Assembly (NCBI GenBank): GCA_044375105.1
Contig: JBILNK010000045.1
Span: 1-25,814, forward strand
Length of the DNA: 25,814 nucleotides
Direction of reading: 5' to 3'
Origin: JBIKLM01 sp044375105
GTDB taxonomy: Bacteria > Planctomycetota > UBA1135 > GCA-002686595
In this document: positions 1 to 7,387 of the stretch, in pieces
Numbering within the stretch: the stretch's first letter is position 1
Layout: the number at the start of each line of letters is the position of its first letter
Notes under the pieces: generated by a model
Databases searched by the model: none
Seen by the model: the letters and a program-made list of their open reading frames with translations, nothing else
What the model was told of the DNA's origin: nothing
Made by a program: the position numbers and the translations under genes

Positions 1-47
1 AGGCAGCAGACCAGCACCAAATTCTTGCCCGGAGGTTCAGGTTGCAT
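1..47 (-). CDS. Start of an unidentified gene running off the left edge (partial)
   Basis: An ATG on the minus strand at 45-47 opens a frame that stays open to the window edge and gives MQPEPPGKNLVLVCCL. A short polar start followed by a hydrophobic beta-strand (NLVLVCC) is how many Rossmann-like or sulfatase/phosphatase-type enzymes begin, but sixteen residues cannot identify a family. No clear Shine-Dalgarno sequence lies upstream. It would be the next gene after the GNAT pair in the direction of transcription, separated from them by a hairpin. Confidence 0.3.
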   Translation of the reverse strand, partial: MQPEPPGKNLVLVCC

Positions 48-338
48 GGGGCTCGGGGAAGCGGGGCTCGGCCCCGCGGGAGACGGATTGTAGGCCAGGG
101 TCGGCCCGGCCTCCGCCCCGATCGCGTGCGGCTCCCCGATCGTTGCCCGGGAGACACGGGGGGCGGGGCTCGAGCCGGGCGAAAGCTAGGTCGCCGCTCG
201 CGCGGCGACCTTCCGACCGGTCCGGCCGGCGCGGCGCCGCGACCCCGGCGGCCCGCCGGCTCCGCTCGCACTCCGATCTCGCCCGAGGGGGGCGCGGCGA
301 TCCCTGACGCCACGATCCGGCGACCGGGGTGGCCGCGC
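48..338. other. Intergenic region downstream of the GNAT pair
   Basis: This stretch of about 290 bases has no convincing gene. Reading frames through it are open only because of the high GC. The only structured element I see is the perfect hairpin at 188-211, annotated separately. Confidence 0.6.
188..211 (-). terminator. GNRA-capped perfect hairpin, possible transcription terminator
   Basis: AGGTCGCCGC (188-197) and GCGGCGACCT (202-211) are perfect reverse complements, giving a 10-bp stem. On the minus strand the four-base loop reads GCGA, a GNRA tetraloop, which favours minus-strand RNA. Behind it the minus strand has only a short T run (AGCTTTC), so it is not a classical U-tract terminator. 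It lies about 130 bases past the stop of the 339-1391 gene and before the start at 47, where a terminator or 3' stabiliser would sit. Confidence 0.5.
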
Positions 339-1391
339 TCAGACCAGGTCCGTGTCGCCCAGCTGGTACCACCAGGCGTCGCGCAGCCACAGGCTGTCGA
401 TGCGCGGATGGAACGAGCGCACGACCATGAAATAATCTGAGGGGTGCACCAGGAACCCCTGGCACTGGAACCAGGGGAACCAGGGCGACCATTCGGGCAG
501 CAGCCCGACCAACGCGCTGGCGCCCGCGCTGTGCGCCAGGGCCTCGGCTCCAGCGACCAGGAGCGACAGGACCTCGGCCTCGCCGGGCGGCACCAGGCAA
601 TCCGCGATCACCATCAGGTTGGGCAGGATCCAGTCCATGTGGCGCAGCACGAGCAGCCCCCGCACGATGCCGTCCTGGTCGCGGAATACGAGGCGCCGGT
701 AGCGCACCCCCGGGCGGTCCACGTAGCGCCAGTTCATGAACAGCGTGTCGCGGATCGTGGAGAGGCCCCACAGGCCCACGCAGCGCTGATACAGCCAGTG
801 CACCTGCTCGTCGAAACGCTCGAGTTCCTCGAGCCCCGGGGTGCAGGGCGCTCCGGGAGCGAAGCGCGGCAGATCGGTCCGCGCCGGGCGCTGCCCCACG
901 GGGCGCCCGAGCAGGCCGTGGGTGCGTAGGGCTTCGTATTCGAGGAACGTCCGGCCGATGCGCCAGGCCGTGTCGATCGGCATCCCGTAGTGGACCAGGT
1001 CCTTGTCCGGGCCGCCGTAGGCGTCGAAAAACGGCCAGGCGGTGCGCACGAACAGGCCCGGGCGCTTGAGCCCCCCGCGGTGCGCCGGATGGACCATCGA
1101 ATCGACGATCTGGGCGCAATGGCGCACGCCCCCGTCCCACCACACGCGCATGGGCCAGGCGGCGTATTGGGACACCACTTGGGCGCCGTGGAGTCCCAGG
1201 AAAATGCGGAAACCGGCCGGGTTCTCGAGCGCGCTCCAGCGCCACTCCTCCAGGCTGCGCGGCACGAAACCGGGGTTCTCCGCGGCGAAGACCGCGTTGA
1301 AGGTCTCCAGCAGGCTGGTCTCGTCGCCGGGGCGAAACTCGCGCACCTCGTAGTCGCCCTGGACGGATTCCGATCGCTCGATGCGGGTCAT
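339..1391 (-). CDS. GNAT-type N-acetyltransferase, second of a tandem pair
   Basis: This is a 350-residue protein with no signal peptide or membrane segment, so probably cytoplasmic. The N-terminal part (VREFRPGDETSLLETFNAVF) and the region around residues 110-120 (HPAHRGGLKRPGLF, resembling the R-x-x-G acetyl-CoA loop) fit GNAT-fold acyltransferases. Residues after about 200 look like a second GNAT-like half ending in WYQLGDTDLV. It aligns end to end with the neighbour at 1402-2427, sharing PRSLE-WRW--LENPAG, V-QYA, VDSM and the final GDTDL. GNAT proteins with a similar C-terminal GD-D signature occur near surface-polysaccharide genes, so acylation of a sugar or amino-sugar precursor is possible, but the substrate is unknown. 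The start is supported by TGAGG about 9 bases upstream. The 10-base gap from the upstream gene indicates co-transcription. Confidence 0.8.
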   Translation of the reverse strand: MTRIERSESVQGDYEVREFRPGDETSLLETFNAVFAAENPGFVPRSLEEWRWSALENPAGFRIFLGLHGAQVVSQYAAWPMRVWWDGGVRHCAQIVDSMVHPAHRGGLKRPGLFVRTAWPFFDAYGGPDKDLVHYGMPIDTAWRIGRTFLEYEALRTHGLLGRPVGQRPARTDLPRFAPGAPCTPGLEELERFDEQVHWLYQRCVGLWGLSTIRDTLFMNWRYVDRPGVRYRRLVFRDQDGIVRGLLVLRHMDWILPNLMVIADCLVPPGEAEVLSLLVAGAEALAHSAGASALVGLLPEWSPWFPWFQCQGFLVHPSDYFMVVRSFHPRIDSLWLRDAWWYQLGDTDLV

Positions 1392-1401
1392 GGCAGCGGC
1401 C

Positions 1402-2427
1402 TCAGATCAGATCCGTGTCGCCCAGGGAGTAGTACCAGTGCTGGTAGAGCCAGCGCATCTCGTAGCGCTTTTGGTATTCGCGGCCCACCAGGAAGTAGCG
1501 CGTCGGCGCCACCAGGAAGCCGCGCTGCTGGAAGGCCAGCCACTCCGGCGTGGTGTCGGGGAACAGGGCTTGCAGGCGCGGCAGGCCCAGGTCGCGGGCT
1601 TCGCGCGCCAGCTCGTGGAGCAGCGCGTCGCCGACCTCCAGATCACCGGGGGCCACCAGGAATTCGGCGATGTTGGCGGCGTGCTGGAGATCGAAGTGGC
1701 CGTCGCGCCAGATCAGCGCGCCGACCAGCTCGCCCGCGCGCCGCGCGCACAGGAAGCGGTACTCGTGGGCCGGTTTGCGGCGATAGCGCCACTCGAGATA
1801 GGCCCGATCGCGCAGACCGACCGCCAAGCGGCCCGCGGCGAAGCGCTCGAACAGGCCCGCGAGCCCGGCGGGCAGGCCGTCCCGCGCCGCGCCGCCGTCG
1901 ATCGAGAGCGCGCCGCCCTCGGCCAGGCACCGCGGCTCCGCGGGCAGCTCGAGCACCAGCTGGTTGACGTTGCGGATCAGCTGGTATTGCAGATAGGCCT
2001 TGCCGATGCGCCAGGCGGGCGGCACCGGGAGCCCCCACATGACCGGGTCGCGATCGGGGGGCGGGCCGCCGAAGTTCTCGGCGAAGGGGTAACCCGTCAG
2101 CACGAAGAAGCCCGGCTTCTTGAGGCCGCGCCGGAAGCGCGGGTCGGTCATCGAATCGACCGCCTGGGTGAAGATCGCGGGGGCGCCGTCGAGGCGCATG
2201 CGCTGCGGGATGCCGGCGTACTGGCTGATCACCGCGCCGTCCTCGGTCACCGCCAGGTAGATGCGGTGCCCCGCGGGGTTCTCGAGGTACTGCCAGCGCC
2301 AGGCCTCCAGCGAGCGCGGCGTGAAGGTCGGGTCGACCGCCGCGAAGCAGCGGTTGAAGGCCTCCAGGATGCGCGCTTCGTCGCCGGGCTGGTAGCTGCG
2401 GATCGTGTAGGCGGGGATCTCGCTCAC
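1402..2427 (-). CDS. GNAT-type N-acetyltransferase, first of a tandem pair
   Basis: This 341-residue protein is a clear paralog of the following gene along its whole length. It starts YTIRSYQPGDEARILEAFN, a typical first strand and helix of a GNAT fold, has DPRFRRGLKKPGFF around residue 105 at the likely acetyl-CoA loop, and ends WYYSLGDTDLI. No export signal is visible. The start is a GTG at 2425-2427. It is the only usable start, because a TAG lies in frame at 2455-2457 with no other start between, though no strong ribosome binding site precedes it. The gene lies about 110 bases behind selC and 10 bases ahead of its paralog, so the two form a small operon that may share transcription with selC. 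The acyl acceptor cannot be read from the sequence. Confidence 0.8.
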   Translation of the reverse strand: MSEIPAYTIRSYQPGDEARILEAFNRCFAAVDPTFTPRSLEAWRWQYLENPAGHRIYLAVTEDGAVISQYAGIPQRMRLDGAPAIFTQAVDSMTDPRFRRGLKKPGFFVLTGYPFAENFGGPPPDRDPVMWGLPVPPAWRIGKAYLQYQLIRNVNQLVLELPAEPRCLAEGGALSIDGGAARDGLPAGLAGLFERFAAGRLAVGLRDRAYLEWRYRRKPAHEYRFLCARRAGELVGALIWRDGHFDLQHAANIAEFLVAPGDLEVGDALLHELAREARDLGLPRLQALFPDTTPEWLAFQQRGFLVAPTRYFLVGREYQKRYEMRWLYQHWYYSLGDTDLI

Positions 2428-2534
2428 GGGGCGCTTCGCAGGGGCGCCGGCATGCTAGCCGGGCGGCCCTCCCCCATCGGCTGCCCGCCCGGCGCGGGCC
2501 AAGCCGAGCCGTGGGAATCCCCGGGAGAACCCCG

Positions 2535-2632
2535 TGGCGGGAGTGCATGGGAATCGAACCCACCGGTCCCGCTGTTCACGGAACCCAACCGGCTTTGAAG
2601 ACCGGGCGGCACACCAGCACCGATCCACTCCC
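2535..2632 (-). tRNA. selC: Selenocysteine tRNA (anticodon TCA), CCA encoded
   Basis: Read on the minus strand this folds as a bacterial tRNA-Sec. It has a 5' acceptor strand GGGAGTGG, a 6-bp D stem CGGTGC/GTGCCG with a TGGT loop, and an anticodon stem CCGGT/GCCGG with loop CTTCAAA (anticodon TCA). The long variable arm is GGTTCCG/CGGGACC (7 bp), followed by T arm GTGGG-TTCGATT-CCCAT, the 3' strand GCACTCCC, discriminator G and genomic CCA. The six-base D stem, long variable arm and UCA anticodon are diagnostic. Seven acceptor pairs are perfect, while the eighth (G with G) is a mismatch where the family normally pairs. The tRNA is charged with serine, converted by SelA and delivered by SelB at UGA codons; none of those genes are in the window. 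Confidence 0.96.
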
Positions 2633-2644
2633 ACGGGGAGGGCC

Positions 2645-2673
2645 ATGATGGGCCCTCAGGGGCTGGGAAACAA
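2645..2673 (-). promoter_or_regulatory. Possible sigma-70-type promoter of selC
   Basis: On the minus strand TTGTTT (2673-2668) and CATCAT (2650-2645) are separated by exactly 17 bases. The second element ends 12 bases before the tRNA 5' end, a normal place for transcription to begin. The matches to consensus are modest (3 of 6 and 4 of 6), but these are among the few AT-containing hexamers in a very GC-rich stretch. The CATCAT element is also the loop of a perfect 7-bp inverted repeat (GAGGGCC/GGCCCTC, 2638-2657), which could be incidental or an operator. Confidence 0.35.
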
Positions 2674-2802
2674 TCGGCGCGCGGCGGCGATCCCAGCCTG
2701 CGCGGCCGCCGGATGGCGGCCCGCAGCCCCGTGGACCGGCGGGTCCGACCTCTCGGGCACGGCCCGGGAAGGTGTTTCCCCTCAGCCCGGCCGGCGCGGC
2801 GA

Positions 2803-3852
2803 TCAGGGCCGAGGCCGCTTCCCGAAGGGCGGCGCCAACCGGAACAGACCATCCGCAGGCGTCCAGGCAGCGAGCCCGCTCGGGTCCTCGATGCGCCGCC
2901 AGCCCGGCAGTCGGTCGAGTTCCCTCAGCGCCTCGCCGGCCGGGGCCAGCCCCACCTGGCGGGCCTCGAGGCGCGGCTCGGAATAAAGCGGCGCCCCGCC
3001 CGGCGCCACCACCAGCGCGTCCGCGGGGGACGGACCGAGCAGCTCGTAACCGAGCGGCGCGGCGGCACCGCAAGCCAGCAGCAGGCACAGGGCCAGGGCT
3101 CGGCGGGCTTCGCGCCCGCCTGCCAGGGCCTCGTAGAGCAACGCCAGGCCCAGGGGCACGAGCGCGAACAGGACCAGCCAGCGGCGTTCTGCGGGCGTCG
3201 GCCAGGCCAGCCAGGCGCAAAGTTGCTGGGACAGCCGGGGCGCGGGCGCCTCGGGCAGACCGGCGGCGGCCCGGGCGCGGGCCAAATTGGACCCAAGGTC
3301 CCGGTCGCGGGGACTCACACGCAGCGCGGCGGTGTAGGCGCCCAGGGCTTCGAGGGGCTGGCCGCAGCGCAAGCTCGCGTTGCCCAGGTTGTAGAGCAGG
3401 CGGCTGACGTCGAAATCGAGGGGCTGGCCGTGGCCAGGGGGAAGCAGCGGCGGATCGCTGGCCAAGAGATCGGACCAGATCCGGCGCGCTTCGCCGTGAT
3501 CCCCGGCCCGGTAGGCCAAGACCCCCGCTTGGAAGTGGTCCTCGAGCAGCTTGGCGCGCGCGTCGTGCTCGGCGGCGCGCAGGGCGCGCGGGCTGGGGGC
3601 TGCGGGGGCTGCGGGGGCTGCGGCCTGGCCTTGGCCATCGGCCGGGGTCGGTCCAAGCTGGGACGGCTCGGCGCGGGCGGTGCTCACGCCCATCAGGGCC
3701 CAGGCGAGCGCTCCGAGCGCCCAGGCCCGGGCGCCTCCGATCGCGCGCCTTCGAGGGCAACCCACGGCGGAAGCGCCGCCGCAGGCCGCGCGCGGGAGAA
3801 CGGCGCCACGGGACGGGCCCGGGCTCGGTTGCCGGAGAGGCATCGCGCTCAT
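2803..3852 (-). CDS. batE: BatE-like TPR and SH3-domain membrane protein
   Basis: This 349-residue protein is last in the Bat operon. An N-terminal hydrophobic stretch around residues 45-62 (ALGALAWALMGVSTARA) is a signal peptide or anchor. Tetratricopeptide-type repeats follow at about 85-180 (FQAGVLAYRAGDHGEARRIW; LLYNLGNASLRCGQPLEALGAYTAAL). Two membrane segments lie at about 215-265 (WLVLFALVPLGLALLYEAL; ALALCLLLACGAAAPLGYEL). The C-terminal 70 residues (VAPGGAPLYSEPR to WRRIEDPSGLAAWTPADG) look like a bacterial SH3 domain. This layout is typical of BatE, a scaffold-like partner of the other Bat proteins. The start is well set: ATG overlaps the batD stop (ATGA), with GGAGG 8 bases upstream. 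Residues 1-45 are unusually long and basic for a signal peptide. Confidence 0.85.
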   Translation of the reverse strand: MSAMPLRQPSPGPSRGAVLPRAACGGASAVGCPRRRAIGGARAWALGALAWALMGVSTARAEPSQLGPTPADGQGQAAAPAAPAAPSPRALRAAEHDARAKLLEDHFQAGVLAYRAGDHGEARRIWSDLLASDPPLLPPGHGQPLDFDVSRLLYNLGNASLRCGQPLEALGAYTAALRVSPRDRDLGSNLARARAAAGLPEAPAPRLSQQLCAWLAWPTPAERRWLVLFALVPLGLALLYEALAGGREARRALALCLLLACGAAAPLGYELLGPSPADALVVAPGGAPLYSEPRLEARQVGLAPAGEALRELDRLPGWRRIEDPSGLAAWTPADGLFRLAPPFGKRPRP

Positions 3853-5642
3853 AGTCCGTCCTCCAGCAGCTCGCGCGCCGTGGCCAACAGGTCGGCGCGG
3901 GAGAGGCGCTTGGCGCCCCGGCCATAGCTGGCCGACTCGAGCCCGCGCGCGATGCGGCCCAAGGATTCCAGCGAAGCGCGCGAGAGCGGCGGCGCACCGC
4001 CGGCCTCGCGCTCGGCGCTCCAGCGTTCGAGGTCGCGGCCGATCCAGGCCGCCGCGGTCTCCCCCGAGCGCCACGCCAGGAAACTGGCCCAGGCGGCCAG
4101 GTCGCCCTCGGCGTCGAGGCTCGTGGCCAGGGCGCGCTGCAGGTCCGCGAGTGCCCGGCGCCGCTGGCGCTCGCGGGCGCCGCCCGGCTCGCGGCCGCCC
4201 AGGCGCACCGCCGAGCGCAGCGCCAGCCAGCCCACGGCCAGGCCGCCGGCCAAGCTGGCCAGGAGCCCCAGGTCGGGGGCGTGGGCGGCGCGGCCGCTGG
4301 GCAGCAGCGCGCGCGGCGCGATGTCGACCAGGTCGTCGGCGAAGCGCGGCGTCTGCGGGGCGCCTGAAAGCGGCGCGGCCGTGGCCAGAGGCCGCACCGC
4401 GATCGGCAGCGCCGCGCTCGAGACGCGCGTGTAGCTCCAGGACTGGGGATCGAAGACCGGCAGCGAAAACGGCGGCACCTCGCCGAGCCGCGTGTCCATG
4501 GGCACCAGGTCGAACTCGATGCGCCGGCGATCGAGGCGCTTGTCCTCCTCGAAGCCGAAATACTGGAATCCGCGGAAGGCGCCCTCGACGTCCGGCTCGG
4601 GCACGGCGAAGAACGGCAGGTTGCCCTGGCCGCGGATCTCGACCACCAGCTTGAGCGTGTCGCCCACCTTGAGCTCGCGCGGGCTGGCGCTGGCCTCGAT
4701 CGTGAAACTGCCGATGGCACCGCCGAAGTCCAGCGGCTGGCCCTCGCGGGGCAGGGGGCGCACCTCGATCGCGAGCGCCTCCGCCGGGGCGTAGAGCGCC
4801 TGGGTCAAGCGGCCGGTGCTGTTGCCGAAAAAGGTGCGCTCCTGCACGACCTCGCCGAATTCGAGGAAACTGCCCGACAGCTCGAGGGTTCCCGGGCGGG
4901 TCGGGGTCAGCAGCAGCGGCAAGCGGAAGGCCAGATACGGCTCGCCTTCGTGGCGATGATCCGAGAGGCGCTCGACCGTCACCCGCTGGTTGCGATTGAC
5001 CAGGATGTCGACGCGGTCGCGGCTGGCATCGACCTCGGCCAGCTCCAGGAAGGCGCCGGGCAGCGCGCGCCACCAGGGCAGGAACAGGGCCGCGTGGTTG
5101 AACGAGCGCCCGGCGGCGGCGCGCCAGCCGAAGATCAGCTGCAAAACCACCGGCTGGCCCTCGACCAGCCGCGCGGGCGCGCCCTCGATGCGCAACAGGC
5201 CCAGCTCCGCGCCGGCCAGGTCCGCCAGGGCCTCGAAGCTACGCGGCTCGCCGCGCGCCTCCTGGCCGCCCAGGCGCACGCGCGGGGCCGGCAGGGTGAA
5301 TTCCCCGGCCCGTTCGGCCACCACCGGGATGCGCCAGGAGGTCTCGATGCGCAGGGTGCGCTGCCGGCCGCTCTGCACCAGGCTCTGCAGCAGGCTGGGC
5401 GCGGAGGGCGGGCCGAAGCGCAGCCCGTCGACGGGCTCGGGCGGCAGCAGCTCGGCCTCCCCATCGCCCTCGACCGTGATGGTCCAGGTGCCGGGCTGCC
5501 CGAGCTTCAGCACGCCCGGCTGCAGCGCGCTCTGCACGCGGGTCTGCGCCGCGGCGCACAGCGCCAAAGCCGTCCAGACGAGCAGCGAGAGCGCGGAGCG
5601 GAAAAGGAATGGGTGCATGGGATCGGGGGGGGCGGGGCTCAC
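3849..5642 (-). CDS. batD: BatD-type exported membrane protein
   Basis: This 597-residue protein has a signal peptide (about residues 9-33, FLFRSALSLLVWTALALCAAAQT). A long beta-rich extracytoplasmic region begins VQSALQPGVLKLGQPGTWTI and includes SWRIPVVAERAGEFTLPAPRV and, further on, ASPRELKVGDTLKLVVEIRG. These are the repeated immunoglobulin-like modules of the BatD oxygen-tolerance family. A single membrane segment follows near residues 455-480 (LGLLASLAGGLAVGWLAL), then a helical cytoplasmic tail. The proposed start is a GTG overlapping the batC stop (GTGA), as at other junctions of this operon. An ATG 24 bases downstream (5618), at the signal peptide itself, is a real alternative, and neither has a strong ribosome binding site. 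BatD is thought to work with the VWA proteins BatA and BatB in the envelope; its biochemical role is not established. Confidence 0.88.
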   Translation of the reverse strand: MSPAPPDPMHPFLFRSALSLLVWTALALCAAAQTRVQSALQPGVLKLGQPGTWTITVEGDGEAELLPPEPVDGLRFGPPSAPSLLQSLVQSGRQRTLRIETSWRIPVVAERAGEFTLPAPRVRLGGQEARGEPRSFEALADLAGAELGLLRIEGAPARLVEGQPVVLQLIFGWRAAAGRSFNHAALFLPWWRALPGAFLELAEVDASRDRVDILVNRNQRVTVERLSDHRHEGEPYLAFRLPLLLTPTRPGTLELSGSFLEFGEVVQERTFFGNSTGRLTQALYAPAEALAIEVRPLPREGQPLDFGGAIGSFTIEASASPRELKVGDTLKLVVEIRGQGNLPFFAVPEPDVEGAFRGFQYFGFEEDKRLDRRRIEFDLVPMDTRLGEVPPFSLPVFDPQSWSYTRVSSAALPIAVRPLATAAPLSGAPQTPRFADDLVDIAPRALLPSGRAAHAPDLGLLASLAGGLAVGWLALRSAVRLGGREPGGARERQRRRALADLQRALATSLDAEGDLAAWASFLAWRSGETAAAWIGRDLERWSAEREAGGAPPLSRASLESLGRIARGLESASYGRGAKRLSRADLLATARELLEDGL

Positions 5643-7387
5643 CAGTCGCGCTCGACGGCGCGCCGTTGGGCGCGCCGCCGCGCGCGCAGTTCCTCGCGCA
5701 GGCGTTCGTATTGTTCAAGTCGATCGAGCAGGCGCTGGATCTCGGTCTCCGTGAGCGCCTCGGGGGCGACCCCAGCGGCGGACTCGGAGTCTTGTGGATC
5801 GGTTTCGCCGGCCGGTTCGGATGGCTCGGGCTGTGGCTCACCCTCGGCGGCAGGCTCGGACTCCGAGCCCGGCTGCGGCTGCTCCGGGGCCTGCTCGGCG
5901 GGCGGCGGCTCGGCCGGCTCCCGGTCGGATTCGCCGGATTCGCCGTCCTGGGGTTCGGGCTGGCCCTGCTCGCCCTGCTGTTCGGGCTGGTCTTCCGGCG
6001 GCGGCTCGGACTCCGGCGGCGGCTGGTCCGAGGGCGCTGGCTGCTGCTCGGGCGGCGGCTCGGGCGGCAGCTCGTCGAGGGCCCGCTGGACCTCCTCCAA
6101 CCGCCGCTGCAGCCACTCGAGGTTGGCGCGCGTGGAGCGGTCGCGCCAATCGAGGGCCAGGCGGGTGAGCAGCGGCGCGCGGGCCGTGCGCAGGGCCGCG
6201 GCGACAGCCCCGTAGCGCTCGCGCAGCGCGGCGGTGTCCGGGCCAGCGTCGCCGGCCAGCAGCCGCTCCCCGGCCAGGGTCAGAAAAGCTTGTTCCGCCG
6301 AGAGCAGCCGCAGCGTGCCCAGGTTGTAGAGCGCCGTCAGACGCAGGGCGCCGGTCCCGGCCGCGAGGCTGGCGGCTTCGAGCGCTGCGGCGGCCTCGCT
6401 TTCGAGGGCCGCGGCGAGGGCGTCGCCCGGCCCGCCCCCGGATCCCGACTGCTCCCAGCGCGCTTCTAGCCGCTCCCACAGGGCGGCGGCGCGCAGCAGC
6501 TCGAGCAGCGCGCGCTCGGCGCCGGCGAGTTCCAGGGCTGGCGGGCGCTCCGGCAGGCCCGGGGCCTCCGGGCTCTCTCCGGAGGGAGCAGCGCCTGCGG
6601 GCGCCACGCCGGCTCCGCTGCTGCCTGGCTGAGGGGCTGCCGGAGTGGCTGCCTGGCCAGCGGGCGCGGCCGGGCCGGGCGGAACGGCCCCGGGGGTCTT
6701 CGCAGCCGCGCTCGGCGCGGGATCGACGGCGGCCGCAGCGGGCGCCGTCGGGGCCGGGCCAGGGGGCGGCACCGGGGGCGCCGCAGCATCCGCCGCGGGA
6801 TCCGCCGCGGCATCCGGCTTCGGCAGCAAGGCCTCCCCGTGACCCAGGTAGGCGCGGGCCTGAAAAGCCGCCAGGGCCGGGGCGCCGGATTCGATCAGGC
6901 TCAGGATCTGCTCGGCGGCGCGGGCCGCGCTCTGCTCCGCCGGCGGACGGGGCCGGCCCTCGAGCTCCCGGCGCAGCAGGTCGCGCTCGGCCGCGAGCAG
7001 CGCCCCGTCCGCCTCCGGCGCGGCGGCCGCAGGGCTTCCCGCCGCGCGCAGGGTCTGCGGCGGCGCCTTAGTGCCGGGCGCGCTCTGGCGCAGGGCACCG
7101 GACGCCGGCGGAGTCGTCGCCCGTCCGACGGCTGCGCCGGCGGCAGGCACGGGCCCAGCGGGCTTCCACGGCTCCGGCTGGAGCGCGGCTGGTTGCTGCG
7201 CCGCCGGTTGCTGCGCGGCCGGCGCGAGCGCGGGCAGCGCGGTTCGGGCCGTTCCCAACGCGGCGGGGCCGCCACCGGTCAAGCACGCGAAGCTCACGGC
7301 CGCCAGGGCCGGGCCAAGCCGCCAGCGGCGCCCGGAGCGGGCCGCGAGCGCGGGCCACAGGAGGAACGCAGCGCGCGGGCGGATCAC
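5639..7387 (-). CDS. batC: BatC-like protein with TPR region and Pro/Glu/Gln-rich tail
   Basis: This is a 582-residue protein in the position where BatC sits between batB and batD. An N-terminal hydrophobic segment (about residues 25-45) suggests export. A short helical block follows, then an Ala/Pro-rich linker at about 186-282. A TPR-like stretch lies near 345-420 (LRLTALYNLGTLRLLSAEQAFL and RSTRANLEWLQRRLEEVQRAL). An extremely Pro/Glu/Gln-rich acidic segment covers about 442-539, and a basic helical end follows (LEQYERLREELRARRRAQRR). The TPR helix with NLEW and the P/E/Q-rich tail are typical of BatC. The start is a GTG overlapping the batB stop (GTGA), with GGAGG about 8 bases upstream, so it is well supported. 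The open frame extends further upstream only as a shadow of batB. Confidence 0.82.
   Translation of the reverse strand: MIRPRAAFLLWPALAARSGRRWRLGPALAAVSFACLTGGGPAALGTARTALPALAPAAQQPAAQQPAALQPEPWKPAGPVPAAGAAVGRATTPPASGALRQSAPGTKAPPQTLRAAGSPAAAAPEADGALLAAERDLLRRELEGRPRPPAEQSAARAAEQILSLIESGAPALAAFQARAYLGHGEALLPKPDAAADPAADAAAPPVPPPGPAPTAPAAAAVDPAPSAAAKTPGAVPPGPAAPAGQAATPAAPQPGSSGAGVAPAGAAPSGESPEAPGLPERPPALELAGAERALLELLRAAALWERLEARWEQSGSGGGPGDALAAALESEAAAALEAASLAAGTGALRLTALYNLGTLRLLSAEQAFLTLAGERLLAGDAGPDTAALRERYGAVAAALRTARAPLLTRLALDWRDRSTRANLEWLQRRLEEVQRALDELPPEPPPEQQPAPSDQPPPESEPPPEDQPEQQGEQGQPEPQDGESGESDREPAEPPPAEQAPEQPQPGSESEPAAEGEPQPEPSEPAGETDPQDSESAAGVAPEALTETEIQRLLDRLEQYERLREELRARRRAQRRAVERDW

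Noticed and set aside
2447..2462. Inverted repeat CCGGC/GCCGG between selC and the first GNAT gene
   Set aside because: A five-base GC stem is too short to separate from chance here, and its loop contains the in-frame TAG with no other regulatory sign.
2766..2780. Hairpin GGGAA/TTCCC about 20 bases behind the batE stop as operon terminator
   Set aside because: The stem is only five base pairs with no T tract on the minus strand, so it was not called. Where the Bat operon transcript ends remains open, and readthrough into selC is possible.
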